A stretch of 64,000 nt of DNA from Sorex araneus (GCF_027595985.1 NC_073312.1:8448673-8512672), one strand, 5' to 3'. Numbered from the stretch's first letter, positions 1 through 9,769 are shown. Translations and numbers: made by a program. Notes: generated by a model not told the origin, from the sequence alone.

Positions 1-3000
1 CCCGGCGGTGCTGCCACCCTCTGCCAGGCCCTGTGCCCTGTGCCAGGCCCTGTGCCCTGTGCCAGGCCTGCCGCTTGCTTTCAGTTCCCCTCGCTGGCTG
101 CACTGTGGTGTTTGGGGCTGGCAGGTAGCACAGTGGTCAGGGCTCCTGCCTGGCGTGCGTCCGACCTGGGCTTCATTCCCGGTATGCTAGGTCCCACACA
201 TCACTGGGTGTGACCTGGGTCTCTGAGCACTGTTGGGGGGACCTGGGGACCGAGCACTGTCAGGGGGACCTGGGGACTGAGCACTGTCAGGGGTTCCTGG
301 GGACTGAGCACTGGCAGGGGGACCTGGGGACTGAGCACTGGCAGGGGGACCTGGGGACTGAGCACTGTCAGGGGTTCCTGGGGACTGAGCACTGGCAGGG
401 GGACCTGGGGACTGAGCACTGGCAGGGGGACCTGGGGACTGAGCACTGTTGGGGGTTCCTGGGGACCGAGCACTGTTGGGGGAACCTGGGGACTGAGCAC
501 TGTCAGGGGGACCTGGGGACCGAGCACTGTCAGGGGTTCCTGGGGACTGAGCACTGGCAGGGGGACCTGGGGACCGAGCACTGTCAGGGGGACCTGGGGA
601 CTGAGCACTATCGGAGGGACCTGGGGAGTGAGCACTGTCAGGGGCTCCTGGGGACCGAGCACTGTTGGGGGTTCCTGGGGACCGAGCACTGTCGGGGGAC
701 CTGGGGACTGATCACTGTCAGGGGTTCCTGGGGAGTGAGCACTGTCAGGGGTTCCTAGGGAGTGAGCACTGGCAGGGGACCTGGGGACTGAGCGCTGTCG
801 GGAGTTCCTGGGGACTGAGCACTGGCAGGGGCACCTGGGGACTGAGCACTGGCAGGGGCACCTGGGGACTGAGCACTGGCAGGGGTTCCTGGGGACCGAG
901 CACTGTCGGGGGACCTGGGGACTGAGCGCTGTCGGGGGTTCCTGGGGACTGAGCACTGGCAGGGGTTCCTGGGGACCGAGCACTGGCAGGGGGACCTGGG
1001 GACCTGCAGGGCGAGGCAGCCTTGCGTCTTTGCACCGTTGTGCGACCGGACAGACTGATTGGCTGGGAATCGTGCAGCCCCTGTGCGTCCTGGGGACCCC
1101 CCCCAAGAGCTGTTGTTTCCTGAGACGCCTCCTGTGTTTCCTGAGACGCCTCTGCTCTTCCCTAGAACCGCGGCCCGGTGGAGAGCCTGCTGCTGGGGGC
1201 AGGCGTCACGGCGTCCTGCACCTTCTTTGGAGTAGGTATTCGAAAAGCGCCTTGACTGTGTCCCCTCACATCCTTAAACCGTTTTCCTCGTCCGGGGAGA
1301 TGCTCAAAGCCCTGGGGCTCCGGGCTGACCCCCAGCACCCCTTGCTGCGTTCGGAAACCGGAACCCAGAACCCTAGTTCCTCTGCTTGCAGAGGAACGTT
1401 CCCTCTTAAACGGGTTTGTTGGGGGGTGGGGGCCGTGTGCCCGGGAACTGCTCAGCTGTGAGCTTGGGTGATTCCTGCGTGTTCGGGGCCCTGGGGACAG
1501 TGGACTGAACGGAGCTGGGCCGCATGCAAGGCCAGTACCATCTCTCCGGGCCCTAAACATGGAAGTTTTAGCGTCCAATAAGCCTGGATTGCTTCTCAGC
1601 CCGAATGCTCAGTGGCCAGTGGTTCTGGCAAGGCTTGGCCCAGTTCTCGCGGGTTGGGCAGACACCTCTCCAGTAGAGTGAGCGTTGCCATGAAGCATGT
1701 CACCCCCACTTCGGGGGTTCCCCCATTCCTATTTGCGCTGCCTTGGGGTCTACTCAGAGTATAATTGCCTTGCACGTCGCCAACCCGGGTTCGATCCCCA
1801 GCAGCTCATATGGCTCCCTGAACAGAACCAGGAGTGATCCCTGAGCACAGAACCAGGAGTCAGCCCTGAGCATTGTGGGTGTGGGACACACACACACACA
1901 CACACGCACACACACGTACACAGTATCCCTAAGGAAGCTACCTGCATCCAGGCCTGGCACTGAGCTGAGGGACTCTTTGTTGCTCTCTGTCCCCGGAGGG
2001 TGAAGGCCGTGCGGCCGGGCTTTGTCACCCGAGGCCAGGGAGGAGGCCCAGGCAGCGGGCGTGAGGACTAAGGGTGCCCAGGAGCCCTGGCAGGCCGGGC
2101 TGGGGCCTTGCTGGACGGGCCCGGCTCTCTGCGCCTGAGCCCCCCAGCGGGCGGGTTTGTTTGGTCCCAGACCAGGAAGGTTCTTGTCTCGTTGGCAGCT
2201 GATTCCTCGTTGGGTGTTGAAGGCGCCACTGAAGAACTCTCTGCTGAGGAAATCCTTGCCCGTCTTCCTCCTGGGTAAGCCCGGGGCCCCGCTCGTCCTG
2301 GCCGCCCCGTGTGGAGGGGTCATGGCTGCAGATGCCCAGATCCCGCCCTGGGTCGCCCGGGCGACCTTTGCTCTGCAGCTCTGCCTGGTAGCTTCCTTCG
2401 GCCCAGCCTGGGGACAGAGGCCACCATAGGGCTGGCGTGGCCCCTCGAGTACAGGTGACAGTGCAGGGGCTCGTGCTAACACTCTGGGCTGGCCGGCCTC
2501 GTTGTCGCCCCTTTCACAAGCCATGCCCCCGCCCCCATGAGCCGGGGTTCTGATTCCGGGGTGCTCACTGATATCACCCCGCCTCAGCAGTGATGGGGTG
2601 ATGATGTCAGTGGGGATATTTGGAAGTGACCGTCCAGGGATCTGGTCAAACCAGCTGCAGCAGAGCAGGGCTGGGGGTTAGCTCCAGGGTCCTGGGGTCT
2701 CTAGAGTCTGGGTGGGAGGGAGCCAGGCTGGGTTTGGGGGGTGCCAGAGTAGCGGGGAGCAAGGATGGTGGCCTCAGGCATCTCTCCCCCGCCCCCGACC
2801 CGGGTGCATCCCGGGTGGGTGACGTCAGGGTGGAGAAGGGGGCGGTGGGCAGGGAGCTGGGGGTCCCCGAGCCGTCGCCCGTGACGTAACGGCCGAGACC
2901 GGCCCTATCCTCACGCCTGTCTCCGTGCCCCAGCGTACATCAGCGGGATGAACGTGGTCGCCACCCGGAGCCTGGAGCCCATGCGCGGGATCGAGGTGAT

Positions 3001-6000
3001 GGACAGAGAAGGGAACATCATCGGCTACTCCCGGAAGGCCGGGACCAAGGTGGGAGCCGGGCTGCAGCTGCCCGACAGACAGGCGTGCTCTACCCTCGGC
3101 TTCCTCCCCCGCCTCCCCCCTCCCTTCCCTCTCTCCCTCCCCCCTTTCCCTCTTCCCATCACTTCCTCTCCTTCCTCCCTCTCCCTCCTCCCTTCCCACC
3201 TTTCCCTCCCTCCCTCCTCCTGTCCCTCCCTTTCCTTCTCTCCTTTCTTCATTCCTTCTCTCCTCCCTCCTTCCCTCCTGACTTCCCTTCATTTCTTTCT
3301 TTTTTTTTTTGCTTTTTGGGTCACACCCGGCGATGCACAGGGGTTACTCCTGGCTCATGCACTCAGGAATTACTCCTGGTGGTGCTCAGGGGACCATATG
3401 GGATGCCAGGGGTCGAACCTGGGTTGGCCTCGTGCAATGCACATGCCCTCCCCGCTGTGCTATCGCTCCAGCCCCTTCCCTGTGTTTTCTTTCATTCCTT
3501 CCTTCTTCCCTTCCTCCTTTTCTCCACCCCCCTCCCCCGCTGTTTGTGTGTTTATCGTGACCAGGACTCTCACTCCGGGGATGCTGTGTGCATGTTCTTG
3601 CCGTGTCCCAGGCATGTGGTGCTCCCCCAGGGTCACTGCTGTGCTCGAGGGGTCGCACCCTGGCCTTAGTGCTTGCTCATCTCTTGTCCGGGGCCGGTGA
3701 GTGATCTATAGCCTGAGTTCGATCCCTGGGATCCCATGTAGACCTCAGAGCCCCCTAGGAGTGATCTGAGTGCAGAGCCAGGAGTAAGCTCTGAGCTGTG
3801 CCGGGTCTGGGTGCCCCCTCCCCCACCCCAAAAGAAACTAGTAAATACAACAGAATGACTGTGGGTGGCCGCCCCAGCTGGGAAACACCCTCCCGCACGG
3901 TAGGGTCTGTCCTGGCCTGGGGTGTGGAGACGAACAACCAGCCACGTGGACCCGGAACTGATGACCACGATGACCACGGCTTAGCATCAGCAAGAGCCCT
4001 TATTTATTTATTTTTTTAATAATTAATTGGGGGCTGGAGCGATAGCACAGCGGGGAGGGCATTTGCCTTGCACGCGGCTGACCTGGGTTCGATTCCCAGC
4101 ATCCCATAGGGCCCCCCGAGCACCGCCAGGAGTGAGTCCTGAGTGCAGAGCCAGGAGTAACCCCTGTGCATCACCGGGTGTGACCCAAAAAGCACAAAAA
4201 AGAAAACTAAGAACTAATTGTGAGGGTCTGGAGGCGTTGGCAGGGGACATGCATGCCTTACACGTGGCCAGCCTGGCTTCGGTCCCTCACCCCACAGTTG
4301 GTGCCCTGAGCCCTCCAGGGGTGAGCCCGGAGCACTGTGCCAGGAGCAAATCCTGAACACTGCTGAGTGTGGCCCCAAACAAAAAATAATCCAAGTGAAT
4401 TTTTGTCTTCTGGGCCACCCCTGGCTCTGGTCTGGTGTCTGCTGGTTGAATATCCCTGTTGTAAAGTCAAGGAGCATTTTCGTTGGGGGGAGAGGAGGAA
4501 GGCACCCAGGCTCTGCCCGGGCACTTGGGACCAGGCGAGAGACGGTCCATTTGCCGGGCCGGGCCAGGGATGGAGCCGCTTCTCTGCCTTCAAGGCTGGA
4601 GCAAGTCTGAAATCTGCGGGTGTTTCCTTGGCACCACCCTCTGGCCATGCCCTTGCCTGTCCCTTCCCTGCCGTCTCTGTCCCTGGACTGGAAGCCCCTC
4701 CACCCCCGCCCCCGAGCCCCAGCCTGCCAGCGGGATAACCCCGTTCTCACCAGCAGCGCTTCGTGTCTGCTGCAGGAAGGCCAATTGAGGGGGAAAAGAA
4801 AGGCTCTTTTTTTTTTTTCTGCTGCTCTGCTTTAAGAAGAAAAACAAGATAGGGAAAGTTATCTTTTTATTTCTTTTTTTTTTTTTTTTTTTGCTTTTTG
4901 GGTCACACCCGGCGATGCACAGGGGTTACTCCTGGCTCATGCACTCAGGAATTACCCCTGGCGGTGCTCAGGGGACCACATGGGATGCTGGGATCCGAAC
5001 CCGGGTCGGCCGCGTGCAAGGCAAACGCCCTACCCGCTGTGCTATCGCTCCAGCCCCGGAAAGTTATCTTTTTAGATAACCAGTTCCTCAAGACCCTTGT
5101 GGCTGCTGTGCATGGCCCTGCGTGTGTAAGCAGCTGGTCCCTCGCAGGGCGTGTGACGAGGCTCAGCTATGGTTTCAGGAATGCGTAACTGCGCTATCTG
5201 AGCTATCTGCTGGTCACGGCCCCTGATCAGATGGCCAGTCCACGCTGTCCTCCTGGGCGGGCCCGGCGAGCTGCGTGCTTGCATCCTGGGCCACGTGACA
5301 TCAGCCCCACAGACAGACAGGCAGACAGACAGACAGACAGACAGGGGCGCTGGCTGCCCCCGCAGCAGGGACCCCTTGATTCCGCTGATGTTCTCACTGA
5401 CACTGAGCACGTTGCTTTGCTTTGATGCTCCAGGAAGCGCCTGTTTATTGCCCCGGTGAGGGAACTGAGGGGCACGTTGGTGGCCTGGGCAGAGAGGGGA
5501 GCCAGGAAGGTAGGTGGAGGCCGGAGGTGGGAGGCTCAGGCCAGGAGGGTGCAGTAGGCACCCACTCTGAGCAGAGACCACCCCCCCAGGCCCCCTTGTT
5601 TTGCAGTACAGGAAAGGGGCCGGGCACACCACACCCCAGCCCCACAGGCTGAGCACTGAGCAGGGAGTGATCTCTGAACACCACGGGGTGGCCCAGTGGC
5701 CCAACCTCAAATCAGTTCAGTGAAAGGTGTAATGATGTTAGAGAGAAGATGGTAGAATGTTCAACTCTGCGATTCCTTTTTGTTTTGTTTTGTTTTTTGT
5801 TTTTTGGCTATACTTAGTAATACTTGAACTAACTCCTGGCTCAGTGCTCAGGGATCTCTCCTGGCAGGGCTCCAGGGACCTTAGGGAGGGGGCGCTGGGG
5901 GTAGAACCCAGGCCGGTCACTCCCTCTCTCCTGTCTCCCTGACCTCTTTCTTTCATTTTCTTAATGTTTGGCTAACCTGTTTGACTTCGGGGCTAGAGAG

Positions 6001-9000
6001 AGCACAGGAGTAGGCCATGTGCCTTGCACATGTCTCACCCAGGTTTGATCCCCAGCACCCCATATGGTCCCCCGAGCACCACCAGGAGGAATTCCTGGGT
6101 GAAGAGCCAGGAATGAACCCTGAGCATCGCCGGGTGTCGCCCAAGGCGGCAGGGGTGGGAGGAAGTACAAAAAAAGTTTCAGTTCATTCACAGTTGTGGC
6201 CTGTTATCTTTGGATTGTTCATTACTGCTCTAGGCTGTTTTGTGGGTCTGTGTTTGGAGGCTGGGGCCCAGGGAACCCTTAGTTTGTTACAAACTGTACG
6301 TGTTCGGTCCAACTGGGGTTTACAGCAAACTTGACTCCATGAATCAAAGCTGCATGCACGCAGCGACCTGGCCAGGCCCTCCTAGCTGGGCTCTAGGGGG
6401 CACCCACAGGAGGGGGTGCCCTCGGCGGCTCTCTGGCCTTCCTCGAGGCTGCTCGCTGCATTGCCAGTGAAGCCGCTTTGCCTGTGCTGGTTGATGTGGG
6501 GTGGGGGGGGCATCTGCAGAGACCCTGGCGGAGACGGGAGGGGATTCCATGTCTGACGCCAGCGCCACCCCCGTGTTTGTGTGACTGTGGGAGAGACAAG
6601 AGCTGCCGCCTGCCTGGCGCGGGCCCCGGGCGGTGCAGGGATGCAGGGATGCACCTGGTCCCGGCCCACCGCCCACACCCCTCCCCCACCAGGCCGTGAA
6701 GGACACGGCGACGTCCAGGGTGCTGCTCTTCGGGACCTCGGCGCTCATCCCCGAAGTCTTCTCCGTCTTCTTGAAAAAGTGAGTGGTTGGGGCTGGAGCG
6801 ATAGCACAGCGGGTAGGGCGTTTGCCTTGCACGCAGCCGACCCGGGTTCAAATCCCAGCATCCCATATGGTCTCCTGCGCACCGCCAGGGGTGATTCCTG
6901 AGTGCATGAGCCAGGAGTGACCTCTGTGCATTGCTGGGTGTGACTCAAAAAGCAAAAAAAAAAAAAAAGTGAGTGGTAGCTGGCGCGAGGGTGCACCGGG
7001 AGGGCGCTTGCCTGCCCGCGGCCGACCCAGGCTCGATCCCCAGAGCCCCAGACGGTCCGTGGAGGCCAGCAGGCGTGATTTCTGAGCGCAGAGCACCGCT
7101 GGGTGTGGCCCCTACACAAACAAGAAGGTCTTCCCTTGGCCCGAGGCCCCCCGGGGGAGGAGGCCACCGAGTCCAGCTGGTGGCCCCGTGTCCTGCTTGG
7201 CAGTCTGGGGACCCACGGGGACGCCACGGCTGGTGTCCAGGGAGCAGCAGAGCCAAAGGCACCCACTGTCCCTTCCGTGGCTGCTCACTGGGCGGGACGC
7301 TGCTGCCAGCCCGCAAGGGGAGAGAAGCTGCTCACTGCCCGCTGCCCTAGGGCCCCGGGGGTGACCCACGGGGTGTCCCCCAACCCTGTCACTCAACCCT
7401 GTCATCGTCCTGTGGCTAACAGCCCAGGAAGGGACTCCTGCTCCTGTCTGCAATTCTTGGCATCTCCCCACCACAGGGGTCAGATCTCTGACCCAGGGCC
7501 CATGGTCAGAGGTCAAGGTTACGGTCAGAGGTCAAGGTCACATCACTGCCCAGAATAAGGCCCAGCTGCCTGCGGTGGCCTAGCCTGGGAGCCCTGGGGT
7601 ACAGGGTGAGCTACTTGGTGAGAGTGACTGCCGCCTCCGGTGTGGGCCCAGGGGGTGACGAGTCTCCTAGGGGCGGGGCTGGGAGAGGAGGCCCCACGCG
7701 TGCTCCCCACCGGGTGCTGGGGGTGAGTGTTCCCGGGGTGCCCGCAGGGGTCCCTCAGGGCTGGCCGCTGCCCCTCCAGGTCGCAGATCTTCGTGCGGTT
7801 CCCGTGGTCGCTGTGGCCCCTGAAGCTGTCGTGCACGGTGCTGGTGCTGGGGCTGATGGTGCCGCTGTCCTTCAGCATGTACCCGCAGATCGGACAGGTG
7901 AGGCCCCGCCCGCCTCCCCCCTCCCCCTCTCCCCTCCCCTCTCCCCCAGGACCAGAGCCCGAGGTTTCCTTCCCGTAAACCTGTAACAGCGGGAAGCGAG
8001 AGCAGGTGAAGGTAGTTACCCCTGTTCGATCCCCGGCAATCCATCTGGTCCCCTGAGCCCCGCCAGGTGTGGCCCCCAGAACCAAATTAAATTAAAACTA
8101 TTTAGTGATATTCAAGGTGTTTTCTGGGCTGGAGCGATAGCACAGCGGGTAGGGCGTTTGCCTTGCATGTGGCCGACCCAGGTTCGATTCCTCCGCCCCT
8201 CTCGGAGAGCCTGGCAAGATACCGAGAGTATCCCACCCGCACAGCAGAGCCTGGCAAGCTCCCCGTGGCGTATTCAATATGCCAAACACAGTAACAACAA
8301 GTCTCACAATGGACACGTTACTGGTGCCTGTTCGAGCAAATCGATGAGGAACGGGATGACAGTGACAGTGATTCAAGGTGTTTTATAATGTCCTGTAGGG
8401 ATGCCCTGTCCAGCAGTTCTTTCTCTATGGCAGTGTTCTAGAACTTTCTGTCATGTTTGGGAGCTGCTAGCCACTGTCGCCATCAAACCCATGAACCGTG
8501 GCCCCGATTTCATGCCGAGGGTCTCAGTCGGAATGCATACCCCAACATTCAGTCCTTGGGGACCACACTGTAAACCGGGCCCCCGGGGCTGACCACCAAG
8601 ACGCAGGGAGGGGAGTGCCCGGCTGGATGGGGGACAGGATCTCAGAGGCCAGAGTGGAGCAGGAAATGGAGTTCAGGATTGCTTGGGGGCTCGAACCCAG
8701 AGCCACGCACCCCACTCCCTGGAGCCTCCTCCATCCACCCCCCCCCCCAGCCCAGCAGGTTTGGCGTTTGCTGGATCTTGAACTTACGTCCGAGGTGGGC
8801 TTGGCAGGGAGGGGCCGCATGGGGGTCTGCACGGGTGAGGCGCCACCTCCCCACTTTGCCTGGGGCGGTGAGCGAGGGGTCGGCTCTGTGAGGAGGCTTT
8901 CCCAGGGCTGTCCGGCCTGCCCGTCCCCGCACCCAGAGACCCTCGTTTGTTTACGGGACAGTGGCACTGGCGTTCCAGGCGGGATATTGAGCAGTGTCAG

Positions 9001-9507
9001 GCGGCCCCCTCTGAAACCTAGGCGGCACTTAACGTCAGTGACTCATCAATCCAGTTTCATGAGATACATTTAGGGCCCAGAGAGATAGTACGTACGAGGC
9101 TGAAAGCGCTGACCTCTCATGTGGCCGGCCCCAGTGGAACCCCAAAGCCACCGAGGAGTGACCCGTGGGCACAGAGCCAAGAGTAGGGCCTGAAGGTAGG
9201 GCCTCAGCCCCCTCCCTCCTAAAACTTTCATCTCGAAATTAAAATAGGGGCCAGAGCCATGAGTCTCTGGGGCGGGAGCTTGCCTTGCACACAGCCCACC
9301 CTGGTTTGATTCCTGGTACCCCGTAGGGTCCCCAGAGCACTGCTGAGAATGTCCCCCAAACCAACCCCATTCAGATTTGAGTCGGTGTTTGGGTGCCGCT
9401 GCAGAGTGACCTTCCGCTGTGTTTTGCAGATCCCCAGCAGCCAGCTCGAGGAGGAGATCCAGGCGGCCACGGAGGAGGCGGAGCTGTTCTATAACAGAGG
9501 GGTGTAG
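1..9507 (+). CDS. SFXN4: SFXN4, sideroflexin-4, 3' half (six coding exons, 5' end outside window)
   Basis: Six exons at 1166-1231, 2199-2274, 2934-3049, 6693-6778, 7780-7897 and 9430-9507 join in consistent phase to give 179 C-terminal residues and a TAG stop. The product aligns by eye along its length with the C-terminal half of human SFXN4, including the blocks LLFGTSALIPEVF, LKLSCTVLVLGLMVP and the end FYNRGV. Hydrophobic segments fall in exon 1166 into 2199, at the 2199/2934 junction, in 6693 and in 7780, as expected for a multi-pass sideroflexin. The family block R-x-E-(x)-G-I-x-V-x-D-x-x-G-N-x-x-G-x-S-R is in exon 2934. From family knowledge, SFXN4 is a mitochondrial inner-membrane protein needed for complex I assembly, and human mutations cause a mitochondriopathy with anaemia. 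SFXN1-3 are less likely because the C-terminus and the EIF3A-DENND10 synteny are specific to SFXN4. The N-terminal half is not in the window. Confidence 0.95.
112..232 (+). mobile_element. Diverged A-type SINE that grades into the 27-bp minisatellite
   Basis: The head (GGCAGGTAGCACAGTGGTC) and a GGGTGTGACC-like 3' body are recognisable. The element runs without a break into the tandem array that follows. Confidence 0.6.
222..1003 (+). repeat. 27-bp minisatellite, about 28-29 units, in an SFXN4 intron
   Basis: The unit is close to GACTGAGCACTGGCAGG followed by GGGACCTGGG. The motif GAGCACTG recurs about every 27 bases from 225 to 978. Units differ mainly at GGCA/GTCA/GTTG and GACC/TTCC. Because 27 is divisible by three, the array stays open in several frames on both strands; none is a gene. 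Bases 1-110 also contain a short imperfect CCCTGTGCCAGG repeat. Confidence 0.93.
1166..1231 (+). CDS. SFXN4: SFXN4 coding exon a
   Basis: The acceptor follows a pyrimidine run ending CCTAG at 1165. The 22 codons read NRGPVESLLLGAGVTA and on to TFFG, matching the human segment with ERSLLMAGAVASSTFLG. The donor GTAGGT starts at 1232. The alternative donor four bases downstream breaks the frame into the next exon. Confidence 0.85.
1236..1743. other. SFXN4 intron, no recognisable element
   Basis: Intron sequence without a clear SINE, ORF or tandem repeat. The same holds for 1925-2198 and 2280-2933. Confidence 0.6.
1744..1921 (+). mobile_element. Diverged A-type SINE ending in a (CA)n microsatellite
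   Basis: The B box GGTTCGATCC and the paired AACCAGGAGT motifs identify the SINE body. Where the A-rich tail would be, a CA array runs from about 1884 to 1921, so the microsatellite probably grew from the SINE tail. Confidence 0.75.
2199..2274 (+). CDS. SFXN4: SFXN4 coding exon b
   Basis: The acceptor GGCAG ends at 2198. The exon reads LIPRWVLKAPLKNSLL and on to LPVFLL, then one base of a split Ala codon. The donor GTAAGC starts at 2275. Confidence 0.88.
2934..3049 (+). CDS. SFXN4: SFXN4 coding exon c (sideroflexin signature)
   Basis: The acceptor CCCCAG ends at 2933. The exon reads YISGMNVVATRSLEPMRGIE and continues through DREGNIIGYSRKAGTK, the most family-typical block in the window. The donor GTGGGA starts at 3050 and the phase is 0. 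Confidence 0.95.
3098..3545. repeat. Pyrimidine tract interrupted by a SINE
   Basis: Irregular CCCT/TTCC sequence covers about 3098-3296 and resumes at 3476-3545. The inverted A-type SINE at 3297-3475 sits inside it. The tract starts only about 50 bases after the exon c donor. Confidence 0.85.
3297..3475 (-). mobile_element. A-type SINE, full length, inverted
   Basis: It runs from the T-rich tail complement through GGGTCACACCCGGCGATGC to CGCTCCAGCCCC. It is little diverged. Confidence 0.93.
3693..3833 (+). mobile_element. Diverged A-type SINE
   Basis: It lacks the 5' head and is recognised from the B box, AGAGCCAGGAGTAAG and a degraded 3' end. Confidence 0.6.
4029..4388 (+). mobile_element. 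Two A-type SINEs head to tail (4029-4205 full length; 4221-4388 diverged)
   Basis: The first copy is near consensus with a tail of AAAAAGCACAAAAAAG. The second keeps a CCTTACACGTGGCC-like box region and a GAGTGTGGCCCC 3' motif. Confidence 0.85.
4874..5057 (-). mobile_element. A-type SINE, full length, inverted (reference copy)
   Basis: A clean example of the family. On its own strand the head has an A box of the TAGCACAGCGGG type. About 30 bases on is TTGCACGCGGCC, then the B box GGTTCGGATCC. The body carries GAGCACCGCCAGGGGTAAT and a GTGCATCGCCGGGTGTGACC end, then A-rich sequence. The head resembles Ala-tRNA (TGC), which suggests a pol III internal promoter. The A tail implies L1 machinery for mobilisation (inference). 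Confidence 0.95.
5310..5344 (+). repeat. (CAGA)n microsatellite
   Basis: About eight near-perfect CAGA units with one GCAG interruption. Confidence 0.95.
5777..5938 (-). mobile_element. Diverged A-type SINE, inverted
   Basis: A (TTTTG)n-like tail complement leads into GGCTATACTTAGTAATACT. The head end is eroded. Confidence 0.65.
5989..6174 (+). mobile_element. Diverged A-type SINE
   Basis: All parts are present, including GCCTTGCACATGTCTCACCC and CATCGCCGGGTGTCGCCC, but the head is altered and the tail is G-rich. Confidence 0.8.
6693..6778 (+). CDS. SFXN4: SFXN4 coding exon d
   Basis: The acceptor CCACCAG ends at 6692. The exon reads AVKDTATSRVLLFGTSALIP and on to EVFSVFLK, ending two bases into a Lys codon. 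The donor GTGAGT starts at 6779. A SINE inserted 10 bp inside the intron has duplicated this donor at 6969. Confidence 0.93.
6788..6968 (+). mobile_element. A-type SINE with target-site duplication of the SFXN4 exon d donor
   Basis: A full-length, young copy. The 14-base target sequence AAAAAGTGAGTGGT occurs at 6774-6787 and again at 6964-6977. The duplicated target contains the exon d 5' splice site, so two near-identical donors flank the SINE. Confidence 0.95.
6980..7122 (+). mobile_element. Diverged A-type SINE
   Basis: It follows the previous SINE directly. The box region GCCCGCGGCCGACCCAGGC and the GCTGGGTGTGGCCCC end are clear. Confidence 0.75.
7504..7540 (+). promoter_or_regulatory. 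Direct repeat of nuclear-receptor half-sites (ERR-like)
   Basis: GGTCAGAGGTCAAGGT occurs twice, about 19 bases apart, within the SFXN4 intron. The second copy extends to TCAAGGTCA at 7532-7540, the consensus for estrogen-related receptors. Function is inference only. Confidence 0.35.
7780..7897 (+). CDS. SFXN4: SFXN4 coding exon e
   Basis: The acceptor CCTCCAG ends at 7779. After completing the Lys codon the exon reads SQIFVRFPWSLWPLKLSCTV and ends MYPQIGQ. The donor GTGAGG starts at 7898. It carries the last long hydrophobic segment. Confidence 0.95.
7990..8096 (+). mobile_element. Diverged A-type SINE fragment
   Basis: It has a B box GTTCGATCCCCGG and CCCCGCCAGGTGTGGCCCCC, but much of the body between is lost. 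Confidence 0.55.
8124..8370 (+). mobile_element. B-type SINE (tRNA head, RTE-derived 3' end), full length
   Basis: The head is the same as in A-type copies. After the B box the sequence turns to CTCCGCCCCTCTCGGAGAGC and two GAGCCTGGCAAG repeats. It ends with a segment reading like the RTE C-terminus and GATGACAGTGACAGTGAT. A perfect 14-base target duplication, ATTCAAGGTGTTTT, flanks it at 8110-8123 and 8371-8384. Confidence 0.93.
8385..9072. other. SFXN4 last intron, no recognisable element
   Basis: GC-rich intron sequence. No SINE, exon or tandem repeat was recognised. Confidence 0.55.
9073..9363 (+). mobile_element. Two diverged A-type SINEs (9073-9220, 9247-9363)
   Basis: The first keeps AGAGATAGTACGTA and GAGCCAAGAGTAG. 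The second keeps GCCTTGCACACAGCCCACCC and ends early. The second lies only 67 bases upstream of the last SFXN4 exon. Confidence 0.65.
9430..9507 (+). CDS. SFXN4: SFXN4 terminal coding exon
   Basis: The acceptor TTTTGCAG ends at 9429. The exon reads IPSSQLEEEIQAATEEAELF and ends YNRGV, followed by TAG at 9505-9507. Human SFXN4 ends in the very similar FYHRGV. Confidence 0.95.
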   Translation: MPSSQLEEEIQAATEEAELFYNRGV

Positions 9508-9731
9508 GCGGGCCTCGCACCCGCCTCTGGGGCTGTGCGCCCGGAGCCCACGGCCCCATCTCCAGCACCCGGGGCCTTGACTGCAGGACGCTCGCCCCAG
9601 CCCGCCCAAGTGCCCCACGGCCAGTGGGGTGCCCTCAGCCTTTGTGGGTGCCTTGTCCGGGGCTGCTGAGGGGCGCGAAGGCTACCTCTGCTGTGTGTCC
9701 TCTGACCTCTGGCAGGACCCTGGAAACGACC

Positions 9732-9769
9732 ATTAAACTTGTCTCAAGGGCCTGATTTGGATGAATAAA
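9732..9769 (+). promoter_or_regulatory. SFXN4: SFXN4 polyadenylation signals
   Basis: ATTAAA lies at 9732-9737 and AATAAA at 9764-9769, about 225-260 bases after the stop codon. The 3'UTR between them and the stop holds no repeat. Which signal is used cannot be told from sequence alone. Confidence 0.75.

Noticed and set aside
222-1003. CRISPR-like array
   Set aside because: Units are contiguous with no unique spacers, and the sequence is mammalian.
201-1106. Open frames of up to 301 residues on both strands rich in PQVPLPVL or GTEHCQGD
   Set aside because: They are translations of the 27-bp minisatellite. The repeat length is a multiple of three, so no frame meets a stop.
4874-5057. tRNA gene calls at SINE heads
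   Set aside because: A and B boxes are present, but the sequence is a SINE head with no complete cloverleaf or intact acceptor stem.
8498-9073. 191-residue frame in the last SFXN4 intron
   Set aside because: It overlaps a similar-length frame on the other strand and shows no homology that I recognise. Treated as chance.
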